From the NCBI GenBank assembly GCA_964346275.1, contig CAYFUR010000046.1, positions 1-28,706 on the forward strand: a DNA stretch of 28,706 nucleotides, given 5' to 3'. Within the stretch, counting starts at the first letter, position 1. Each line of letters begins with the position of its first letter. This document shows positions 23,300 to 28,706 of this stretch, piece by piece. Under the pieces are notes generated by a model, which did no database searches, was not told the DNA's origin, and saw only the letters and a program-made list of their open reading frames with translations. The DNA comes from CAYFUR01 sp964346275 (GTDB taxonomy: Bacteria > Sumerlaeota > Sumerlaeia > SLMS01). The position numbers and the translations under genes are program-made.

Positions 23300-24112
23300 T
23301 TAGTTCTGAACGAAGAACCGTTCGGTCACGCTGGAGGCATTGTTGTAGTCAGCCGCCCGGGCCGTCACCCGCCAGACATATCCACCTGGAACGAAATCAG
23401 GCTCTGAGGGGGGTCCGAGGGTCAAGGTTGTTCCAAAGGTGACGCGCGTGGTGTAGGGAAAAGATCCCGCCGCGGGGCCATCGACTCCCTCGACCTCGAT
23501 CAGATAATCATCCGCATTCTGCACGGCGGTCCACTGGAACTGAATCGTCTGCCCCGGGCTGAAGGTAAAGACCTGGTTGGGCGCCGGGTTGGTGAGGCTT
23601 GGGGCCGCGAGGTCTCCGAGCACCGGTGTCGGCGTCGGAGTCGGAATGGGCGTAGGCGTGGGCGTTGGGCCAACGCCGGGCCCGCCGTCGAAGCGCAGTT
23701 CGTAGAGCACGTCGCCGCTGGGCCGGAATTGTTCGTTATAGCTGACGATGACGCGGGGCACACCGGGCGCGAATTCGGGATCGCTGGGGTCGCCATCGGG
23801 GACGCGCAGCGACTGGTTGTAAAACTGGTAAACCAGCCGGTCGTCTTCTTGAAACGGAATAGGATCCGTGGGGTCGCCAGAGGTGGCGATGTTATCGATG
23901 AGAATGCCCCCGCTGTCGCTGTCACGGCGGATTTCTTCCGCTTTTTGCTGAGCCAGGAGTACGGCGCGTCCGCGCAGGGAAGCCTCCGAGGAGGCACGCA
24001 GGCTTGGGGGGAAGAACTGAAGGATGCCGACGACGCCGACGACCAGGATGGCCAGGGCCACCAGGACTTCGAGGAGCGTGTAGCCGCTCCCCTGGCGTTT
24101 ACTTGCGCTCAT
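23300..24112 (-). CDS. gspI: GspI-like minor pseudopilin with Pro-Thr linker and Ig/FnIII-like domain
   Basis: 270 residues. Leader MSASKRQGSG, site G|YTLLE, helix VLVALAILVVGVVGILQFF. The following segment (LRASSEASLRGRAVLLAQQKAEEIRRD) matches the GspI/PilV pattern 'a..A..LA....E.lr'. The pseudopilin core ends near residue 143. A repetitive linker (PTPTPTPIPTPTPTP, about 145-160) joins it to a domain of about 100 residues with APSLTNPAPNQVFTFSPGQTIQFQWTAVQNADDYLIEVEG and GGYVWRVTARA, the look of an Ig-like/fibronectin type III fold. Standard GspI is about 120 residues and has neither part. The ATG at 24112 overlaps the end of gspH by 14 bp. Confidence 0.86.
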   Translation of the reverse strand: MSASKRQGSGYTLLEVLVALAILVVGVVGILQFFPPSLRASSEASLRGRAVLLAQQKAEEIRRDSDSGGILIDNIATSGDPTDPIPFQEDDRLVYQFYNQSLRVPDGDPSDPEFAPGVPRVIVSYNEQFRPSGDVLYELRFDGGPGVGPTPTPTPIPTPTPTPVLGDLAAPSLTNPAPNQVFTFSPGQTIQFQWTAVQNADDYLIEVEGVDGPAAGSFPYTTRVTFGTTLTLGPPSEPDFVPGGYVWRVTARAADYNNASSVTERFFVQN

Positions 24113-24632
24113 GGGGCCAAATCTTCGGCTTGGCGGAAGTGGGATACATTTGGACCGAGTAGAAGTTTTCGTCAACGCTGCTGTCGTCAAACTGGTTCCG
24201 GATATTAACCGTGATGAGCGGATTCGTGCCGTCGGGCCAGAAAATGATCCGCTGCATGCCGGTGGTGAATTCGTTGGCGCCGATGCGAAGCGTATCAATG
24301 ACCACATCCTCGCTGAGGGATTTCACCGGAACGACTTTCGGGATGCGGACAGCCAGCCCATCGTCCAGGTCGTCGACCCAAAAGCCCTGGTTATCCAGGT
24401 CGAACACGACAGAACTCGGTTTGTTTTGTGCAATGGCCCGCATTTGCGCGGTGGTCAGCACACGCGAAACCTCGCTGGATGCGTTGCGCACTCCACTGCC
24501 TTTGCGGTAATTGCTGTAGGCAAGCAGCGAGACCGTGGTGGCAAAAGCGATGATCGTGATGACGACCAGCATCTCCGCTATGGAGAAACCTCGCTTGTGC
24601 CGTGCGCTCGCTATGCGGTCGTCGTTTCGCAT
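24099..24632 (-). CDS. gspH: GspH-like minor pseudopilin
   Basis: 177 residues, first gene of the nine-gene operon. Leader MRNDDRIASARHKRG, consensus site G|FSIAE, helix MLVVITIIAFATTVSLLAYSNY. The next segment (SSEVSRVLTTAQMRAIAQNKPSSVVFDLDNQGFWVDD) is the GspH/FimT pattern: 'l...l..Ar..Ai..n..v.v.f' followed by a strand. It ends with the strand pair IIFWPDGTNPLITVNI and a basic tail. Length is normal for GspH, and it is the only member of the set without an added domain. The ATG at 24632 is preferred over a TTG two codons upstream. In T2SS, GspH sits beneath the I-J-K tip complex. The same role here is inferred. Confidence 0.86.
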   Translation of the reverse strand: MRNDDRIASARHKRGFSIAEMLVVITIIAFATTVSLLAYSNYRKGSGVRNASSEVSRVLTTAQMRAIAQNKPSSVVFDLDNQGFWVDDLDDGLAVRIPKVVPVKSLSEDVVIDTLRIGANEFTTGMQRIIFWPDGTNPLITVNIRNQFDDSSVDENFYSVQMYPTSAKPKIWPHERK

Positions 24633-24657
24633 CCCCAACCTGTCATTCTGCCGGCTT

Positions 24658-24705
24658 TTGGCCCGACGCTAATGGAGTATCTGCCGCTCCCGGGCCAAGC
24701 GTCAA
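24658..24705 (-). promoter_or_regulatory. Likely promoter of the pseudopilin operon with flanking inverted repeat
   Basis: On the minus strand TTGACG (24705-24700) and GATACT (24681-24676) are separated by 18 bases. They match the -35 in five of six positions and the -10 in four of six. Transcription would start near 24668, about 36 bases before the gspH ATG. An 8-bp perfect inverted repeat, TTGGCCCG (24658-24665) and CGGGCCAA (24691-24698), straddles the -10 and could be an operator. The hexamer GACGCT (24665-24670) also recurs inverted at 24698-24703. Sequence-based inference only. Confidence 0.38.
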
Positions 24706-24913
24706 CGAAACCCATTTCATTTTTTCACACTCGCGTCGCAGTCGCTCAATGAGCGCCCCGATTCGAGGATATGTCAACCGCCAATCCCCGTGTGAGAAAC
24801 ATTTTCCCCCATTCCAGATTCCCCTTGGGGAACGGGCCCCGGGAATTCAGGATATTCCGCAGAACACGCTCACTCGCCTGGTGGAGTCAGTCGCAGGCCC
24901 CTCGCAACGGTTT

Positions 24914-25708
24914 ATGAATAAGCCCGGTTTTTCGCTCGAACAACAGCGCCGCCTCCTTCAGAGCCTTGGATTCGGCTTCGTGGAGGAGCCCTTGCCCGAG
25001 CCTCCTCCGGGAGCGGAACCCGTGGAAACCTCGAACCACCAGCGCGGGAAAAAACGCACTCCCGCCCCGCCATCTCCGGCCAAGGAAGTCCCTCCGCGCC
25101 CCGCCGCGGCGCCCCTTTCCAGCCTTCCGTCCCTGCCCAGAGAAGAGCGCGTCTCGGCCCTGGAGGTGATCGCCGGAGAGGCGGCGGCCTGCCGGGCCTG
25201 CGCCCTCCATCTCACGCGGAACCAGGCCGTCGCGGGACACGGAAACCCGGAAGCGAATGTTTTTATCGTGCGCGAGATTCCCGATGAGACGCTTGATCGC
25301 GGCGGCGGCCCTTTCGAGGGGGAGATTGGCAAGATGTTCAGCGACATCATCAAGGCAACGGGCTTGACGGAAGACGATTGCTACATTTCCTACGCGGCAA
25401 AGTGCCATCCCCTGGCGACGCGCCCGCCTCGCCCCGAGGAACTCGACGCCTGCCGCCCTTACCTGGAGCGGCAGATCGAAATCGTCAGGCCTGCGATCCT
25501 CATCTGCTTCGGCCTTGCCGCTGCCGCCTCGCTTTTGCCGGAAACAACCGAGCGCACGGGATTCCAGCGCCTCCGCGGCCAATGGCAGGAATACCGCGGC
25601 ATCCCCCTGATGCCGACCTTTCCGCTCCCCTACATTCACCGCAACAAGGCACGAAAACGCCTCGTCTGGCAGGATCTGCAAAAGGTTATCGAAAAAAGAA
25701 AGGGATGA
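24914..25708 (+). CDS. Family 4-like uracil-DNA glycosylase homologue with degenerate active-site motifs
   Basis: 264 residues. A short N-terminal helix (FSLEQQRRLLQSLGFGF), a Pro-rich linker (about 25-75), then a UDG-superfamily domain. All four Fe-S-type cysteines are present: C93 and C96 (CRAC), C164 (AKC) and C180 (DAC). Residues GGPFEGEIGKMF, RPPRPEEL and ARKRLVWQDL align with family 4 UDG. However, the catalytic motif usually written GEAPG is REIPD (120-124), the Asn of 'ITN' is Tyr160 ('ISY'), and the HPS motif is FPL (236-238). It may be a non-catalytic DNA-binding homologue or have another activity. The frame runs upstream to 24602. The ATG at 24914 was chosen because relatives begin near this helix; no clear ribosome site supports it. 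Confidence 0.82.
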   Translation: MNKPGFSLEQQRRLLQSLGFGFVEEPLPEPPPGAEPVETSNHQRGKKRTPAPPSPAKEVPPRPAAAPLSSLPSLPREERVSALEVIAGEAAACRACALHLTRNQAVAGHGNPEANVFIVREIPDETLDRGGGPFEGEIGKMFSDIIKATGLTEDDCYISYAAKCHPLATRPPRPEELDACRPYLERQIEIVRPAILICFGLAAAASLLPETTERTGFQRLRGQWQEYRGIPLMPTFPLPYIHRNKARKRLVWQDLQKVIEKRKG

Positions 25709-25788
25709 AGCCGCGGGTTTCGGCCGCTTCCTTCTCTTGACGCTCCGCCAGGCCTTCGCCGGGATAACGAGCGAAAGGATCACCATCG

Positions 25789-27993
25789 TTGTTCCCCTTC
25801 TCGACCGATCAGGAAGACCGCCCCTGGCTTCTCCTTTTCGCCGCTCTGGCGGCGGCTGGAACCATTTTGCTTTTTGCCGTTTCCTGGTTCACGGCGGGGG
25901 GGCATTTCATGCTCCCCCTCGACGATTCCTACATTCATCTCCAGTACGCCCGGCAACTCGCGCAGGACTCGCCGCTCGTCTATACCGAGGGCATGGCCCC
26001 ATCCGGCGGAATGACGAGCCCCTTCTATGTCCTCCTGCTGACGCCGATGCACTTTTTCGGGATCGAAGGGGCCAAGGGGGCCTTCGCGGCGTTCCTTTTC
26101 GGGGGCGCGCTGTGGATGCTGGCGGCGATCTGGACCTTTCAGCTCGTGAAAAAGCTGGCCAGCCGCGCGGCGGGGATCCTGGCCGCGCTGCTGCTCATGG
26201 CAAATGGCCACATCATGTGGAATTTCCTGAGCGGCATGGAGACGGGCCTGTTCGCCGTCCTGCTGCTGGGCGCGGCGCTGGGGACGCATTGCTGGCTGCG
26301 CGATGAACAGCCGCACGGCCGGAACATGGCCCTTGCGTGTTTTGCCATTCTGCCCCTTGTCCGCCCAGAGGGCCTGGTGGTGTTGCTGGCCGCCCTCGCA
26401 ATCGTGATTTGGAGAAAAGGCCAGGAGCCCCGCCTGAATTCCCTTCCCCTGCTGCTGTGCCTTCTTCCTTTTCTCTCCTGGCTGGGAATCCTTCAACTCG
26501 CCACAGGAGACTGGCGTCCGGCCGGTTTGACCGTAAAGGGCCTCAGCTCCTACCCGCTGCTCTCTCTTGCCGAGAAGTTTCAACTCGCCGCGGGCACACT
26601 CGACGCCATCGCCACCCGCTTTTACGCCAACATGATTCCCGACCCCGCCTACGCCGCCTTCAAAGGGACAACCACGATGCCATACATCGCGCCGTTCCTT
26701 GGTTTTCCGGCGCTCTTTGGGGCCGGCTGGGTGATGGCCAACCAATGGCGGAAAGGCCGCCCGGCGGGAGGCGTGCTCCTCGCCCTGCTCTGGGTGCTGG
26801 GGCTGGCCACGCTCGCCGCCAGCCGGTTGCCCTTTATCCATCACCAGCGCTATCTCGCCCCCTACACCGTCATGGCGATTGCGCTGGCGGCGGTCGGTCT
26901 CTGGCGCATCGCCCAGCTCTTTCAACAGCACGAAGGCACCGCCCTGGGCGCCGTGGGAGCGGGCTTTCTTCTCGTTTCCGTTCCGTCGCTCTTCTTCTGG
27001 ACAGCTGAATACGGGCGGAACAGCCGCGATATTTATCATTTGCTGCGCCGCACCACGTTCCTGCTCCAGCAGAGCCAGCAACCGGCAGCAATTTCCGACG
27101 CCGGCGTTCTCGCCTATTACACCGACCGGCCGCTCTACGACCTGATCGGCCTGGGATCGTGCGAATTCACACGCCCCGCCGCGATCGGGGAAGGAGCGAT
27201 CCTCGAAGCACTCTCCGGGCTGCCTCAAAACCGCCGCCCGGAAACCCTCGTCAGCTATCCCTCCTGGTGGAGCGCTGAATTTCCACTGGGAGAGCGGCAA
27301 TGGGGCGTCTCGATTCCGGAAACATCCATCACTTCGGGGACGGATTTGTCGAGTTTTCCCATCCTTTGGGATCAGATCGATCTTGGAGAGAGGCCTCCCA
27401 TCGCGCCCGGGGTTGGTCTTATGTTCTCCCTGGACGTGGCGGACCTTGCCAGCGAACAGGCGGCGGATTACGATTTTGACATCGGGATTTATGATGCCGA
27501 TCATCGCGCCTGGCCTCAGCCCCTGGCCCCCGTGGCCCGGTTCACCCGGCCGGCAACCCGCGCGCTGGACACGGCAAGCTCGCCCACGCGGATGCGTTTT
27601 CTGGTGCACGAGGGGCTTGCTGTGGACGGCGGACGGACGGTGCGCGGTGAGCGATTTCAGTTTGCTCCGGAGCGTTTTCCCACCGGCGTTCTGGTGCTGC
27701 ACGTTCGCTACAGCACGCCGCCGGTGGCGGAACATCTGAAACCCGCCGCGCAAGGGCTCGCGATCACCATCATCTCCAATTCAACGGGGTATGCCGTCCG
27801 GCGGCACCTGGAGCTGGCTCCGGTGGAACCGGGAGGTGCCCGCACAGCCCATCTCGATTTGACCGGAGACTTTGACGAGGCGGGCGGCGAAAGCTGGACG
27901 ATCTGGGCCGAGCCCCTTCCTCCGGGCGCGGCCTGGAGCAGTTACCATTACTGGATCACCCGCCGCGTGGCTCCCTCCCCCGAGAATGATTGA
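25789..27993 (+). CDS. Large GT-C-type membrane glycosyltransferase-like protein
   Basis: 734 residues. The first helix (LLLFAALAAAGTILLFAVSWF) is followed by the periplasmic-type loop LPLDDSYIHLQYARQLAQ ... APSGGMTSPFYVLLL. This 'DDsYIhlqYar.la ... ps.G.TSP.y' signature occurs in a family of GT-C membrane glycosyltransferases that use polyprenyl-phosphate sugars; the Asp pair is the likely catalytic or metal site. About ten more hydrophobic helices reach to about residue 410. The remaining roughly 320 residues are soluble and beta-rich (for example FSLDVADLASEQAADYDFDIGIYDADH), probably periplasmic, of unknown function. The start is TTG at 25789, supported by AAAGGA (25774-25779) at a 9-base spacing. 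It follows the UDG-like gene by 80 bp. The sugar and acceptor are unknown. Confidence 0.8.
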   Translation: MFPFSTDQEDRPWLLLFAALAAAGTILLFAVSWFTAGGHFMLPLDDSYIHLQYARQLAQDSPLVYTEGMAPSGGMTSPFYVLLLTPMHFFGIEGAKGAFAAFLFGGALWMLAAIWTFQLVKKLASRAAGILAALLLMANGHIMWNFLSGMETGLFAVLLLGAALGTHCWLRDEQPHGRNMALACFAILPLVRPEGLVVLLAALAIVIWRKGQEPRLNSLPLLLCLLPFLSWLGILQLATGDWRPAGLTVKGLSSYPLLSLAEKFQLAAGTLDAIATRFYANMIPDPAYAAFKGTTTMPYIAPFLGFPALFGAGWVMANQWRKGRPAGGVLLALLWVLGLATLAASRLPFIHHQRYLAPYTVMAIALAAVGLWRIAQLFQQHEGTALGAVGAGFLLVSVPSLFFWTAEYGRNSRDIYHLLRRTTFLLQQSQQPAAISDAGVLAYYTDRPLYDLIGLGSCEFTRPAAIGEGAILEALSGLPQNRRPETLVSYPSWWSAEFPLGERQWGVSIPETSITSGTDLSSFPILWDQIDLGERPPIAPGVGLMFSLDVADLASEQAADYDFDIGIYDADHRAWPQPLAPVARFTRPATRALDTASSPTRMRFLVHEGLAVDGGRTVRGERFQFAPERFPTGVLVLHVRYSTPPVAEHLKPAAQGLAITIISNSTGYAVRRHLELAPVEPGGARTAHLDLTGDFDEAGGESWTIWAEPLPPGAAWSSYHYWITRRVAPSPEND

Positions 27994-28071
27994 TCGGCGC
28001 GGCAAGGCGGGATAGTTTCTTTTCGCGCTGGAATGAAAACAGTCCGTATAGACAAGAAAGGTCCGCGGCCT

Positions 28072-28706
28072 ATGAAATTCACGGTGACGACTCAAGCTCT
28101 CGATCGCGTCAAGGCAGACGCCCTGATCGTTCTTCACGAGCAGGGAGGTCTGCTTGCCGAAACGAAAAACAAGGGCCTGGCAAAGCATTTGGAGAATTAC
28201 GCCAGGGATGTGGAAGCGGGCCGGAGCAAGCGCGAATGGTTCTGCACACTGGAAAAGGAAATCAAGGCGGCCACGCGCCACCTGCTCCTCGACAGTTCCA
28301 CCCATGGCGCCTACGCACCCCACGACGAACCGTTGAAAGTGGCCGCGGCGCGCTGCGTTGCTCTCTGCCGCCAGTATTCCCTCAAGCGCCTTGCCTTCGC
28401 GGTGCACCACAAAGTCGCACCGGAAAAAGCCGCCGCGATTCTGGAAGGCGCGATGATCGGGGATTTTTCCGACCAGCGCTACAAGGGCCAGGACAAGACC
28501 AAGCGCCCCGAGCTGAACATCCAGTTCGTCGTTGCCAAAAAGCAGGAAAAGGAAACGCGGGAGGAACTTGCGCGGGTGCAGGCTATCACGGAATCCGTGA
28601 ACTCCGCGCGCGAGCTGGTGAATGCGCCCCATCACGAACTGACGCCGGAGGGGATGACCCGGTATGCGAAGTCCCTGGCCAAGCGGTATGGCCTGAAGAC
28701 GACGGT
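28072..28706 (+). CDS. pepA: Leucyl aminopeptidase (M17), N-terminal part, cut by the right edge
   Basis: The first 211 codons are present and the frame is open to the window end. The N-terminal macro-like domain is visible: MKFTVTTQALDRVKADALIVLHEQGG, AAARCVALCRQYSLKRLAFAVH and AAAILEGAMIGDFSDQRYKG, the last being the family's 'a.aeG..Lg.Y.f..yk'. The hinge VNSARELVNAPHHELTPEGMTRYAKSLAKRYGLK matches the usual 'R.LvN.P.N.ltP..la..a..la...gl' that leads into the catalytic domain. The metal-binding and active-site residues lie beyond the window, so activity cannot be judged. M17 enzymes are cytosolic hexamers that remove N-terminal residues from peptides. Start: ATG 28072 with GAAAGG (28056-28061). 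An in-frame ATG at 28033 is a weaker alternative. Confidence 0.9.
   Translation, partial: MKFTVTTQALDRVKADALIVLHEQGGLLAETKNKGLAKHLENYARDVEAGRSKREWFCTLEKEIKAATRHLLLDSSTHGAYAPHDEPLKVAAARCVALCRQYSLKRLAFAVHHKVAPEKAAAILEGAMIGDFSDQRYKGQDKTKRPELNIQFVVAKKQEKETREELARVQAITESVNSARELVNAPHHELTPEGMTRYAKSLAKRYGLKTT

Noticed and set aside
23625..23680. A G-rich 6-bp-periodic DNA repeat resembling the intergenic hexamer elements
   Set aside because: It is fully explained as codons for the Pro-Thr linker of the GspI-like protein.
24602..24913. Upstream extension of the UDG-like frame to a GTG at 24602
   Set aside because: The extra 104 residues overlap the divergent promoter region and the start of gspH, look non-coding, and are not expected in the family.
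25780..27753. Long minus-strand open frame (about 657 codons) opposite the GT-C gene
   Set aside because: Its product is rich in Arg, Gly, Gln and Pro with no recognisable domain, and the plus-strand product has clear helices and family motifs. It is a high-G+C shadow.

Overview
The window is G+C-rich chromosomal DNA from a Gram-negative-type, respiring bacterium. The signs are a type II secretion (T2SS)-like pseudopilin locus, a secreted c-type cytochrome fusion, a menaquinone-type succinate dehydrogenase (sdhCAB with one fused cytochrome b subunit), NAD-dependent DNA ligase and FtsZ. The gene mix (sdhCAB of the Bacteroides/Chlamydia/Wolinella style, many pseudopilins with long Pro-Thr linkers, a PQQ-type dehydrogenase fused to cytochrome c) suggests a poorly sampled phylum near the PVC/FCB groups. 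No rRNA or other phylogenetic marker here fixes this. No rRNA, tRNA, CRISPR array, insertion sequence or phage gene was seen.

Layout. (1) 1-1681, minus strand: two overlapping membrane glycosyltransferase genes (one cut by the window edge, one GT87-like). (2) 1682-5609, plus strand: a regulatory leader with a perfect CRP/FNR-type palindrome, then sdhC-sdhA-sdhB and a strong intrinsic terminator. (3) 5643-13451, minus strand: ligA, a secreted protein of unknown function, ftsZ (with its own terminator), and a GSDH-type sugar dehydrogenase/cytochrome c fusion. (4) 13580-14581, plus strand: a family 2 glycosyltransferase. (5) 14582-14868: a convergent intergenic region with two inverted arms of hexanucleotide-periodic repeat. 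(6) 14869-15213, minus strand: a small rhodanese. (7) 15368-24632, minus strand: nine consecutive type IV pilin-like genes, ending in a 12-bp-stem terminator. (8) 24914 to the end, plus strand: a divergent family-4-like uracil-DNA glycosylase homologue, a large GT-C membrane protein, and the start of a leucyl aminopeptidase.

The outstanding element is the 9.3-kb pseudopilin operon. Transcribed in the order H-I-J-K followed by five GspG-like genes, it has one set of minor (tip) pseudopilins. Three of these carry extra segments: a Pro-Thr linker plus Ig/FnIII-like domain on I, Asp-rich calcium-loop sequence in J, and a lamin-tail-like domain in a K of about 850 residues. The five GspG-like subunits are diverged but share a W-x-G-P-[YF] core motif and a C-terminal loop ending in Asp-Asp, which matches the place of the calcium-binding loop of GspG. 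No secretin, ATPase, platform protein or prepilin peptidase gene lies in the window, so the machine that assembles these subunits must be encoded elsewhere. A second point of interest is the uracil-DNA glycosylase homologue, which keeps its Fe-S cysteines but has lost three active-site signatures.
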